A stretch of 64,000 nucleotides of DNA from Sclerotiophoma versabilis (taxonomy: Eukaryota; Ascomycota; Dothideomycetes; Pleosporales; Didymellaceae): assembly GCA_012274445.1 (NCBI GenBank), contig JAAROD010000004.1, positions 1 to 64,000 on the forward strand, written 5' to 3'. The notes below the pieces were generated by a model. That model was not told where the DNA came from, made no database searches, and saw only the letters and a list, made by a program, of their open reading frames with translations. Below, in pieces: positions 33,228 through 45,078 of this stretch. The translations under genes were made by a program, and so were the position numbers. Numbering within the stretch: the stretch's first letter is position 1; each line of letters begins with the position of its first letter.

Positions 33228-35243
33228 ATGGGTAGACTCGAGATTCCTACCAGAGCTGAACTGGCCGCACCCTTCAGGTCCAAAGAGGCCTTCATTGATT
33301 TCGTGCAAGCTCCTCAGGGCAATGAGGGCCAAACTGCTATCGGCGATCCGAAATGGTCCAACAAAGATCTTGAACCAACACCAGAGGACCACAGGACATG
33401 GACATGGTAACATTCAACATGCCCATTACACACTGTCATCGCTCACAAGCATAGGTACAACCTCCCATTGTACTGGTTTTCTAACCAGTTTTCCCTGGTC
33501 GGTTGGAACACTGGTTCTGCTCTGGTCACTGTAGGTCTGGTAAGTCCGAATCAGATACTTACAAATTGCCAACACGATGCTGATCAAATGTAGACATGGC
33601 AGCAATCTTTCGTCTCAGCTTGTATTGGATCGTTCCTCGCTGCTGTAGTTGTTGTTCTCATGGCTCGTCCGGGTGTCAAATACCATATTGGATTGTAGGT
33701 TTTGATCCTTGCTGAGAAATCGTCTAGCCACTGACACTATGCAGCCCTGTTCTTGTGCGGTCTGTCATGGGCATGTATGGCTCTTATTTCTTCGTCTTCA
33801 TCCGAGCTGTGGTATGCATCATTTGGTACGGGATCCAGACGTTCTATGCTGGTAACATTCTCTCCGTGATGCTTCGCTGTGTCTTCGGCAGCTCATGGCA
33901 AAACTTCGACAACACGTTACCTGCCAGCGCAAACGTTACTTCAAAGCAGCTCTTGACGTTCTTTTTGGCATGGCTCATGGAGTTTCCGTTTGTAAGTGTC
34001 AATGACCGTAGATGAGTCCACGATATAAGATTGACTGACCATCCGCAGATGTGGGTTCACCCCAAGAACATCCACTACATCTTTACCGTCAAAGGCTTTG
34101 TCATGCCCGTTGCTGCCTTTGCGGTGTTTGGCTGGTGCATGTCTAATGGCGGCGGACTCAATGCCATGGACCTTGCCTCGAAAGAGGGTCAGTTTTCGGC
34201 CTCCACGACCCCACTAGGTTGGAGCATCATGGCAGGAATCAACACTATCTTCGGATCTCTCTCGCCCATGCTGGTCAACCAGCCTGATCTCGCCCGCTAC
34301 TGTAAGAAGCCTCGCGACGCTGGGCCAATTCAGGGTGTAAGCGTCTTTATTGCCTCCATCATCGTCTTCTTCCTCGGTATGGCTTCCACCACCTCAATCC
34401 AAGCAGTATGGGGCGTTGCCTATTGGAACGTGTGGGACCTTTTCGAGGCCATCCTTGATCATCACTTCACTGCCGGTGCTCGTGCCGGCATTTTCTTTGC
34501 CGCTCTAGCGTTCTACCTCGGTGTCTTTGCCACCAACTTCGGCGCGAATTCAATCCCATTCGGCTCTGATATGACTGGTCTTCTGCCGAAATGGCTCACT
34601 ATTCGCAGAGGACAAGTTCTTTGCGCGATACTTGGTGTGGTTGTCCAGCCCTGGCAACTGATGGCGAATGCATCAGCTTTCCTTAGGTGAGTCGTCTAAT
34701 AATATCGCTCTGGGGCTGCGCTTACAAAGTAATAGCTTCCTTGGATCCTACAGTATATTTATGGCACCATTGTGCGCTGTCATCATCGTAGATTACTTCA
34801 TTGTGCGCAAAGGCAATGTCCACATTCCCTCATCCTACGTTGGTAACAAGAGTGGACTATACTGGTTCTGGTCTGGTGTCAACTGGCTTGGTGCGGCGGC
34901 ATGGTTACTTGGCACTACGATGGGCATACCTGGCCTCATTGGCCAATACCAACCGCAGATTGTCAGCAACGCAGCGAAGCACATGTACATGATGGGTTGG
35001 CTGCTGACGTTTTTCACTTCTGCGGTGATCTACTACGTCGCCACTTTGTTCATCACACCACAAATTTTCCCTTCTGGCTTTGAGAGCACTCGACTCAAGT
35101 GGGAGTGGCTGGCGAATGAGGGCCGCGAGGGCTTCTTCGACGGGGAAAGGGACGGCGGGGAGATATATTGTCCTTTTACGCCGCCGATGACGGATGGCGA
35201 AGAAGTGGAAATGAGCGAAAAGTCGGCTAAGGTCTCTTTATAA
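33228..35243 (+). CDS. NCS1-family permease (uracil/allantoin/uridine type)
   Basis: Six exons (33228-33406, 33455-33539, 33594-33694, 33745-33991, 34049-34686, 34736-35243) encode 585 residues. The protein has about twelve hydrophobic segments and landmarks of the Fur/Dal4 branch of NCS1 transporters: RTWTWYNLPLYWFSNQF, GVKYHIGFPVLVRSVMGMYG, WYGIQTFYAGN, MLVNQPDLARY, and APLCAVIIVDYFIVRKG. It is a proton-coupled plasma-membrane importer for a nucleobase or allantoin; specificity is not decidable by eye. It is divergent from the Zn2Cys6 gene and completes a set of importer, ring-opening hydrolase, amidase and regulator. Introns are 48-57 nt with canonical ends. Confidence 0.93.
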
Positions 35244-36498
35244 GGTCTCTTTCTGACAAGGCTAGGCACGTTAGCAATCTCTCCGCGACGTTTGGGATAT
35301 GGTTAGTGGTATGCCATCAGGCTTTAGGCTACAAAACTATCTCATAGGAGTTCTCTGTAGTCCTTTGTATCCGCATGAAGTCGAACTGGTCGACACGTGA
35401 AAAATACTCGAATTTGGGGAACTTGCTAATGATTTCGACAGTCGAGCCTTGAGGAATTTAACATGTTCGTCATTTGTAAACCATACGCAAAAATCCTGTG
35501 AATGATAACGCAAGAACAGACTTCTACCTCTCATATTCACAACACATGCGAGCTATAATACTGATCTTGACTGAGCTTTTGATGTTCATCGTTTGGTTTA
35601 CGCGGTACTGTATAATCAAGCACCAACTCAAAGACGGTTTTGCCTTTGAGACCTTGACAACAGGTGACTAGCGCTTCCTATGTGACGCAAAGCAGTGTTT
35701 AAATTGAGCTACGGCGGTATATCGAGACTGTTGCTTCAAGCGCAGAAGATGTGCTAACATCTTTTCTGGAGCTGTGATAAGCCGTTGAAAATGAAACAAA
35801 AGCAAACGTTAGGATTCTCTATATTTATAGATGTTTCATGTACTGACTTGCTAGACTCGGTTGCAGAAGTATTAGAGACTCTCCTATCTGGTAAAATGCT
35901 AGAGCCCTTGTGGTCTACAATACCCCGCTGGGCTAGATATCTCTGCCTGATAGGTGTTACGTCAATCAAATGAACGCAGCGTATCGCTTTCGTAGAATCG
36001 GGTTAGGAGCACAGGAACGCTCTCAAGCCTAGAAGTTAGCAAATCTTGCTGCGTTGCAGAAGGGGTAAGTTCAACTGTAGTGCTGATTCCACTTCAATTT
36101 CACAAATGGCCTGCAGATATAAGTTGACTGCCTTCTGTAATTTGGAAGTCTCTCTGCCTAGATCACAGTCATTTGGCAACATGAGGGGTAAAGTACCTTA
36201 AGGTGTCTGCTTTCTCTGGAAAATATCGATAGGCTGTCAATTTAATGCTGAAGCGATATTCATCCCGAGCAAATCGCTGCAGAAGCTTTCTAATCATTTG
36301 TGTAGTTTGAACATCTAGTGCTCAGTAAGACGCCGCGCTTCTGCATGACCAATCAGAAGTCATGACCTCACTCAGAGATTCCCGAATTCTGATTTACTTC
36401 CGGTTGCTCTGTTCAAATGCAGTATTTGGTATACTAGGTATTTTGCCCTCTCCCTAGTTCGACAAGCTTCTGGCTGGTCATGACCGAGGACCGGCATT
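35244..36498. other. Intergenic region, no gene seen
   Basis: About 1.25 kb between the permease stop and the 3' end of the convergent MFS gene. Small open frames (35337-35540, 35785-35973) have no start context or motif. Composition is ordinary, so RIP has not acted here. Confidence 0.5.
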
Positions 36499-38394
36499 CT
36501 AGTTTCTTTCCTCGAGACGCGTGTCCTTCTCCGCAAGCGAACCATCTATCCTGTCGTCCTGCTGGGGACCGACCTGCAACTGAGGCTCTTTATCCAAGCT
36601 TTTAGATGTGCCTGTCTCCTCATCATCCTGCGGCTTCGTTGCTTTGAGACTTGTGTTGCCAACCCAAATTGTCAAAATCAAACTCAAACTTGAACACACT
36701 GTGAAGAATACAAATATGTATCGTAGTCCCAGCATATACACGTCCAAAATCCGGTTCCGCTGGTCCTCCAATAGATCCAGACTGTCGAGTGCATATGTGG
36801 AGGATGTGAGCTCTGTCAGTAGACCATCGGAAACGAAGCTCTCATCCATCAAACCCTCTCGTAGTGTGTTTGAGATAATGACGCCAGAGACAACTAAGCC
36901 AAATGCGCCACCGATAGTGCGGATGAAGTTACGTAATCCCGTTGTGACGGCACGATCCTCGGTACGGCTGTTGGCGTACATGCCTACAAGTGTCGGTTGA
37001 AGGGTTAAACCAATGCCGGCCCCTTCTACGATGAGAGCGGTGATAAGCACTCCAAGGCTTGTCTTTCGATTGAAAAGCAGTGTGAGGCCGTTTCCAATGG
37101 TCCAGAGGGTGAATCCGACGAGGATGCAGTGCATGTAGCTGCCAATGCGGGTCATATATTGACCGCTCGCAATGGATGTAAAAGATGTACTGATGACGAT
37201 GGGCAGGATCAAAGCCCCTGATACTAGCGGGGAGTACCGAAGGATGGACTGGAAGTATATGGGCAAGTAAAAGAAGTTTCCAAAGTAAGCGAGGCCGGTC
37301 AGAAAAGACTGGGAGTACAGTGCCCAGCAATGAGGAGCCCTGTAAAGACGAAGTGGCATGATAGGTAAAGGTGCAAGCTTCCACTCGTACAACACGAACA
37401 TAATCGTCAAGACCACGCCGGCCACAGTGGCGCCGATGAAGAAAGCGGATGACCAGGCATACGTGACTCCTCCACCAGAAAGAGGGATCAAGAGGAGAAG
37501 TGTTGATGCAACGTTGAGAAGGATGCCGCCATAGTCAATCTTTCTCATCTTTTCCAATGTATCGCTTGATACGTGCTTGAGAGGCAGGAACAACAACAGA
37601 ACCACTGTAGTTGGAAGTGTCATGATGGGGATCATCCAGAAGACCCATCTCCACGATCCGCCTTCGACAACAGCACCTCCCAGAAATGGGCCGATACCAT
37701 TACCTAAAGCTATGACCGCGCCGAGCCAGCCTATGCGAAAGTGTCAATGAACTATACGATTCATCCCAAGAGCTTGGCTTTACTTGCCTTGGTACTTTCC
37801 GCGATTCTGCAAGGTCGTAATGTCACTGACAATGATCATCACCAGACTGTTGATGCCTCCACCACCGATGCCTGTAATAGCACGCAGTACGAATAGTTGG
37901 TCAGCAGTCTGTGCAAACCCGCAACCAAGATCTCCTAAGGCCAGAAGTGCAAGACATAACAACAACAACCCTTTACGGCCAAAGATATCTGACAGCCTCC
38001 CGTTGATGAGTTGAAATGCCGTCGAAGCAATTAGGAATGACGTGCCGACCCACGCAGTTGCCGTTCCTGTGTTCAGGTCTCCAGCAATGGCGGGAGTTGC
38101 TGTCGATACGCTGGTCTGGTCGATGAAGGACACAAAGAGGCATATTGATAATGTCGGTATCGCGATCCGGAGCTGTCTTGCTGACAGCATGTTTCGTTGT
38201 CCGCTAATCGAACTTGTATCATCGTCATCATGAGCATCGTCTTCGGTTGTGGTTGTTGATGATGGAAAGTCGATGTTTGAGGTCGGGGTCGTCGGACTGT
38301 TTGGGTTTTGGTCATGAGATGCTTCGTCAAGTGTGGTCTTGTACTCATGTATGTCCTTCTCATTGGAAGACTGTCTTGAGTTCATCATGATCAT
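36499..38394 (-). CDS. MFS drug:H+ antiporter, DHA2 (14-TMS) type
   Basis: Two exons (37788-38394 and 36499-37730) encode about 612 residues. An acidic Ser/Thr-rich cytosolic N-terminus is followed by 14 predicted membrane helices. Motifs of the DHA2 group are SFIDQTSVSTATPAIAGDL, the motif A region NGRLSDIFGRKGLLL, AITGIGGGGINSLVMIIVSDI, and NRGKYQGWLGAVIALGNGIGPFLGG. Such pumps export toxic compounds or fungal metabolites. The intron (37731-37787) must start with GC rather than GT to keep the YQG-WLGA junction in frame. Three near ATGs (38394, 38388, 38385) make the exact start uncertain. Confidence 0.92.
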
Positions 38395-38989
38395 GTCAAC
38401 GCGTTGATTGTTCTTTGCTACAATGTGCGCATGTCACGAAGAGCGTCTCGGCCACAAAACATCATCAAGCGAAAGTACGTCAAGGCAGTGCGACTAAAGA
38501 GGTGCAAGGGCGGCAGACTGGGAACCGCACCCCGAAGATACCGTCCATGATCCACAGTTTGTGGGGACCACTACATGCGTGGTAAAGATCAAGAAGGCGT
38601 ATTGTGGTGCATACGCTTACAACAAGTCAATCGTAAGCCGGACGTTAAGATGGAAGACGGGAGAAAGCAGCCGCTACCTTGAAGGCGGAAGTGGGGCGCG
38701 ACCCTAGCGTGCCACTTCTGCCTTGGCATCGGCTTGTTTTGGGCCGACCCTCTCGACATGCAATACCGTAAGACACCGCACGAGTCTGGTTTGGCCAGGA
38801 TCAGCTATCGCCATTCATGGATGATGGCAGAACACTTGATAGGATGCTCCGATTGCCGGATGATGAGTCTAAACCCTCACGGTCTTATCAATAAATGACC
38901 CAGATCAAAGTGCTCGATTAGCAGCACCTTGACATTTGGAAATTCAACTTACAGGCGTAGGACAGCGAGGACCTCAAACTTCAAAAAAC
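38395..38989. promoter_or_regulatory. Divergent intergenic region, MFS pump / OYE reductase
   Basis: About 600 bp between the divergent starts, so the pump and the reductase may be co-regulated. No specific operator could be identified. An in-frame upstream ATG at 38936 precedes the chosen OYE start. Confidence 0.4.
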
Positions 38990-40166
38990 ATGTCACGACT
39001 CTTTCAACCCCTAACCCTCGGAACTAAAAGTTTGGGACATCGTATAGCAATGGCGCCGTTGACACGCTACCGCATGGATGATGACTGGAGTGCGACCGAG
39101 CTGAGTAGAGGTAGGCGGACGTAGCTGGGACCTACAGCAAAGGCTGCTATATGGACGACTGCTTACAGGACGGCTAGAATACTACGAGCAACGAGCATGT
39201 GTTCCAGGCACCCTCATTGTAAGCGAGGCAACAATCATCGCAAGAAGTGCCGCTGGCTGCTACAACGCCCCTGGGATTTGGACAGATGCCCAGATTTCTG
39301 CTTGGAGAAAAATTACAACAGCAGTACATTCGAAAGGCTGTGTCATCTACTGCCAGCTCTGGCACCAAGGCCGGGCCGCTCATCCAAACGTGCTTGAGTC
39401 GCAGGGATTCAGACTTCTGTCATCCAGTGCTGTTCCTATCAGCCCGGAAGACCAGACTCCAGACGCCATGAGTGAAGAGGAGATTGTTGAAGTTGTAGCG
39501 GACTACGCGACGGCGGCCAAAAACGCTATCGCTGCTGGTTTCGACGGCGTAGAGATACACGGCGCGAATGGCTATCTACCTGATCAATTCCTGCAAACGA
39601 CCTGCAACAAGCGGGTAGATAGATGGGGAGGTAGTATTGAGAACCGAGTACGTTTCCACCTCGAAGTCACCAAAGCAGTCATTGCTGCCGTTGGCGCCAA
39701 GAAGACAGCGATGCGGCTAAGTCCGTACAGCGACTTCAACGGCATGCTCATGGACGAGCCGGAACCGACATTCGAGTATCTCCTAGCTCAATTGAAGCCT
39801 CTTGGCCTGTCGTACATCCACTTGATCGAAGCTCGCATCAAAGGCAACGACGATGCCGCGTGTGGTGGGCAAAAGAGTGTAGCGTGGATGGTGAAGCTGT
39901 GGGACCATGCGAGCCCTGTTGTGTTGGCGGGAGGCTTCAAACCCCTATCGGCGAGACAAACGGTCGATGAAACATACAAAGGTTACGAGATTATCGTTGC
40001 ATTTGGCAGGTATTTCGTGGCTAATCCAGATCTTGTGTTTCGTGTTAGAGAGGGGGTACCTTTGTCCGGGTATGATCGTTCGGTGTTCTACACACCGAAG
40101 GTACCCAAAGGCTACATTGACTACCCTCACAGTCAGCAGTACTTGCAAGCAGCAGCAAAAGCGTGA
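38990..40166 (+). CDS. Old yellow enzyme (NAD(P)H:flavin oxidoreductase)
   Basis: Two exons (38990-39110, 39169-40166; 58-nt intron) encode 372 residues, typical for fungal OYEs. Family landmarks are LFQPLTLGTKSLGHRIAMAPLTR, CQLWHQGRAAHPN, GFDGVEIHGANGYLPDQFLQ, NKRVDRWGGSIENRVRF, RLSPYSDFNGM, and VAFGRYFVANPDLVFRV. The HGAN pair is the substrate-binding site. These FMN enzymes reduce activated C=C bonds and often act in detoxification or ergot-type/other secondary metabolism. The more upstream ATG at 38936 would add 18 residues with no family match. The divergent DHA2 pump is a plausible functional partner. Confidence 0.94.
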
Positions 40167-42220
40167 ACTTAACAGCGATAACCTAATTAATCAAGAGCGC
40201 TGCTCACCCTAATACTGTTCTCTCATCGCTGCTTCTGGGTTCAACTGACCAGTGAATCCAATGTCTTGTTATCGTAAAATCAAAAGGATGCGAGGTATGA
40301 CAACTCTGACGCATTGCATCAGAGAGCTTCCGAGCAGCCACTGAGTACTGTGAAGGCATTCAGCGTTCTGGGAACACGGTAAATGTTGACCAGAAGGTAG
40401 GCAGCCGTGCCTGGATTGCTCTACATCTGCGCATATTTTCTTGCTAAACAGATGGGAGACACAGGTTGCTTGTTCTTGTACTTGCCCATGTTGGCTGGCC
40501 GGAATAACATTCTGAATATGCTGCCGTCAGCACAAGTTGATGTCATGCACTTATGAATGAAACAAAATCACATCCTATGCGACTGCGACTCGCTCGATGG
40601 TCTTGACAACAACAGTCGTTTGGTGGTGGGGCCGGAGACCTGGACTGCAGATGATAAAAGTGAAGTAGGCGATTGGTGACTCAGTCACCGAGGTTGATCG
40701 AGTGACACAGAACTGCGTCAATAGCTGTGGTTCGGTTAACAGTCTCAGCAAAGATCTGTACCTACTATCTGCAGCCTTGTGGCGATATGCGTAGAGCAGT
40801 GTGAATCGCACCTCAATATGGTGAGGAGCAACGAAAGACGACCTCAATAATCAGGGCCCCCCACAAGTCTATCAAGGAATTGATAACAACAGCACGATGT
40901 AACAGAGCGGCTGGCGGTCGACATAAGCTTGTGTAAGCCACCCACACAAACTAACACAAGCGCGCATGCCCAGTTGCCTTTTGGAAAGCTTGTGCTACGC
41001 CTCCGGAACGGGCGAACCGAGTGCATGTGCCAAACCCAGCGTTCCAGCCACCACGCATCGAATCACAGGCTGGAGAAGTCCGAAATCGAACGATATCACG
41101 ACTTCCAGCCGTGTCCCAATCATGTTGGTATCCCAAAACAACGAGGCACGACACTCCTTCAAAGCATCCAAGATAGTGGCGTTTTCATCAACCGCTCGTA
41201 AGCGCTCTGCTGAATGCAGCGTGTGAAGGTACCGCGTATCGGGAACGGGCGCTGCATGCAAGCCACCCTTTCTCTAAGACAAAGCCAGGTGCAACACCAA
41301 TCATCAAAACGTAATACATGAATCGAAGTCAAGCCCGGCGAGTGGTGCGCTTGTGCTCCGCAATACTTGACACCACTAAAGGGCGTCTAACAAGTCTACT
41401 GTCGCAGCTGGCCGCGCCGCTGGACAACATCAATGGTGTTGACTAGCAGGAGCGGGGTGTGGACGCTTCGGTGATGGTCGAAACTTCATCGAAGGCGTGT
41501 GTTCTACGGCTAGCCCCATGTCGTTAGCTCCCCCCGAGGTAAGCATTCTGGCCAGCGCCACGCTTTGGTTTGGTCTCCCGCTTTAGGAAGGAGCAAGGGA
41601 ATACGGGCGGAACGTAATAACGCCAAGACTCTTGTCGCGCATCCTTCGAGGTTGCGATATTGCAGCGCTGCGAGATGTTGGTGACCTTTCGCAGTTGAGC
41701 GTGATGGTTGGAATGAAGAGCGCGATATATTCTTGGTGAGAGAGGAGGGTAAAGAGCTGCGCGCCACCTCAGAACGGTCTCTTGACAATATCTTGGCTGC
41801 GCAAAGCTTTCCAAGACCTCTCATCCGCTGCTTGGTGGGTCTTGTCGGTGCCCTTGGTGTATCTTACCGAGGCTTGTGCGTTGACTCGGCTCTAGGCGAT
41901 GATTGGCGCGCGCGGAGGAGGTTGCAACATCGCGCACGCGCCTTGGTGAAATGGGAAAATGAATGGCGGTGGCAAGGCGATTGGCGATGTAGACCTGCCG
42001 CATCAAAGCTAGATTACGGCGTTTATCTGTTACTATTACGACCTCCTTCCTGATCGGCCACTCAGGCGACCAGTCCGGGCACACGACACACGAGCTACGC
42101 TTTACGTGCTTTCACTTCAAATACCCATAAACCTGAGCTCCCCAAACGCCTTTTCTTCGTTGTCGCTCCCCACTACACCACCCCACTTCACCAAGTCTAC
42201 CCAGTAGCACGACCATCACC
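40167..42220. other. 2-kb intergenic region, no supported gene
   Basis: Several overlapping small open frames on both strands (for example 40929-41201, 41510-41824, 41733-42053) have no recognisable motif and contradict one another. The last few hundred bases, with CT-rich stretches and CCACC just before ATG 42221, look like the promoter and 5' leader of the PTR2 gene. Confidence 0.5.
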
Positions 42221-44192
42221 ATGCCTGTTGGTGACAACGACGCAGTGGTAAGTCACACAGTGCCCCGTCTATCCCCACGTGCTTGGCCTTACATTCTTGC
42301 AGCAAGCCGTTGGCTTGGACCCGGCTCTGATCGATGCCTCTGGTGATCCACAGCGCAAGAACCCGGCTCTCCACACGGACGAGGCACCGCCTTTCCTCTT
42401 CTCTGAGGGCAAGGCTACCCTCCAGGAGAGCTACCTCAGCAGTGATAGTGACCTCCCCACCGAGGAAGAGCTCGCTACGCTTCCCCGCGTTGGCGCTGGC
42501 ATCCCTTGGAGGATCTACACCATCGCTTTTGTCGAACTCGTCGAGCGCATGTCCTACTATGGATGTGTTCAAGTTTACTCCAACTTCATCGCTAAGCCTC
42601 GGCCGACCCCTACTGGTGCAGCTCTGAACCCTGCCGATGAGAATGCGCAGCCTGGTGCCCTTGGTTTGGGCAAGCAGGTCGCTTTTTCCCTGACCACCTT
42701 TAACGCTTTCTGGGTCTACTGCTGCCCTCTTCTCGGAGCTTGGATTGCCGACACTTACCTCGGACGTTACAAGACAATTCTCTACTCGGTCATCGTCGCT
42801 GAAATCGGTCATATCATCCTCATCGTTTCTGCCATCCCTGCTGTTCTTGACAATCAGCAGGGTTCGCTCGCTTGCTTCATCATCGGTCTGCTCGTAATGG
42901 GACTCGGAACTGGTACTTTCAAGCCCAACATTTCGCCTCTGATTGTTGAACAACTCGAGACCGACAAGCTTCAGGTTGTGGAGAGGGACGGCCAGCGCGT
43001 CATCATCGACCCCGCCATCACCATCACCCGTGTTTACAACTACTTCTACCTGTTCATCAACATCGGTGCCTTGGCTGGTCAGCTCGGCATGGTCTATGCC
43101 GAACGCTACGTTGGTTTCTACTTGGCCTTCCTCATCCCCACGGTTTTCTTCCTGATTGCTCTGCCTGTCCTGATTGTCTGCAAGAAGCAATACATCCTGC
43201 GTCCCCCAAGTGGCAGTGTCATGGGACCTGCTTTCAAGCTCCTTGCTAAGGCTCTCGGTACGAGGAACCTGAAGAACTGGAACGACGGAAAAATGTGGGA
43301 GTCGATCAGGCCCTCTGCCCTTGGCGCGAACAAGCCCTCCTGGTACAACTTTGACGACGCCTGGGTTGACGAGGTTGCCCGTGGTTTCCGCGCTTGCGGT
43401 GTTTTCTTCTGGGTCCCTATCTTCTGGCTCGCCTACCGTCAGATGGACTCCAACCTGACTCAAATGTGTTCCACTATGGCTCTTCACGGAGTTCCTAACG
43501 ATCTTCTGTCCAACCTGGATCCTATCTCCATCATTATCCTTGTGCCCAGTAAGTTCAATCACTACTGATGTCTATGTACAATGCTAACAAATCCGCTAGT
43601 CATGGACACTGTCATCTATCCCTTCCTTCGCAAGAGGGGCATCAGATTCACCCCCCTGAAGAAGATCTGCGCTGGTTTCATCATTGCCTCTTTCTCCATG
43701 GTCTGGGCTTCCGTCCTCCAGTACTACGTCTACAAGACCTCCGGATACTACGACGACCCAACCAACGAGGACTACAAGTCTCCCATCAACGTCTGGGCTG
43801 TTACCGGTGTCTACATCCTGATTGCGATCTCTGAGATCTTTGCTTCCGTCACAACTCTCGAGTACGCTTTCACCAAGGCACCTAAGAACATGAGATCTTT
43901 GGTCATGGCTGTCCAGCTCTTCACCACTGCTTTCTCAGCTGCTCTTGCCCAAGCTTTCACTCCGTTGACCCTCGACCCTCTTGTCGTTTGGAATTATGGT
44001 GCTGTCGCCATCATCTCGTTCGTCACTGGTGTCCTCTTCTGGTTTGCTTACCGCAAGATGGACAAGGAGGAAGATCAGCTCAACCTGCTGCCCACCGGAC
44101 ACCTGGGCAACGCCAACCAGGCAGCCGACGTTGAGAGGCGTATGAGCGTCAACGCTGCCGTTGAGGATGAGAAGAAGGCTGCGAGCTACTAA
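42221..44192 (+). CDS. ptr2: PTR2-type peptide transporter (POT family)
   Basis: Three exons (42221-42247, 42303-43548, 43600-44192) encode 621 residues. The first exon holds only nine codons. POT signatures are visible: FVELVERMSYYG (ExxER motif, proton coupling), LLGAWIADTYLGRYKTI, GLGTGTFKPNISPL, YNYFYLFINIGAL and FFWVPIFWLAYRQM. The extended hydrophilic N-terminus and long central loop are usual for fungal Ptr2. It imports di- and tripeptides with protons across the plasma membrane. Codon use is highly biased toward C/G in third position, suggesting strong expression. A long antisense frame over it is a shadow. Confidence 0.95.
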
Positions 44193-45078
44193 ACACATGT
44201 CTCAGCGCACTCGATCACCGCGGCAATTAGCTTGTCGCGTAAGTGGTAGTCCGTTGTCTCCACATAAATGTTGTTAATTCTGAGATGGCTCGTTTGATCT
44301 ACGACTTCACGATGTGCGCTCGTCGTCGGCAGCAACGATCTATAATGTCATAGTAGCGTTAATACCCAATTCTGACCAAAGGTCTATTTGCATGAACAAC
44401 CATATTTCCACAACCCGCCTGTGATGCTCACATCCCTTTGCTAATACATGTCCCTTAAGAAATTGTGAGGTGCCGCAAATCTCCTCAACACCAACTGAAC
44501 TCAGTCAACAATAGGAAATTCTCCTTTTCTGAAAATGCACCCCTGATACTGCGATGTGTGTGTAAGGGTTCTGTGAGTGGGTGATCTCGCCTGTCCGTCT
44601 CGGCGCAACGCCCGAATGTGGCAACTACGCTTCGGCTCACGGCCGACCATGCCACCGTCACGGCCTTCCCACAAGCTCGTCTAAAACTTCTCTATACGGT
44701 AACCTTATCGGTAGCCGCACCGTGTTCGATGCAACATAGCCATGCACAAAACCCACAATTTGCATCAACACTGAGCGAAACAGACGTCACGCCGATCTGC
44801 ACGCTGATCTTGTCCCGATTTACCCCGCACGCCGCACGCCAAAGCGCTTGCTACCCCAGATAATCGTGCGAGGACCCACTCCTTGATGCGCTTTACTCGC
44901 TCGTCACGCGTTGCTGGCACGTTGAGATGCAAGGCAGAGCTGCAAGTGCCGAAGATGGCAAGCCGTAGTGGTGAAGTCCGGAGGTAGAATGTGCCGAAGA
45001 AGTTTTAAGAATCAATGACTTGCCGTGAAGGCGCATGTACGATTCCGAGCCCTCTCACCCTTGAAGACCAAAGCAGCG
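44193..45078. other. Intergenic region, no gene seen
   Basis: About 890 bp between the PTR2 stop and the next MFS start. Open frames at 44618-44863 have no supporting features. It probably contains the PTR2 terminator and the promoter of the following gene. Confidence 0.5.

Noticed and set aside
42216..43562. A 448-codon open frame antisense to the PTR2 gene
   Set aside because: It covers a clear transporter gene with strong third-position bias, which removes stops on the other strand. Its own translation is Asp/Glu/Arg-rich without motifs.
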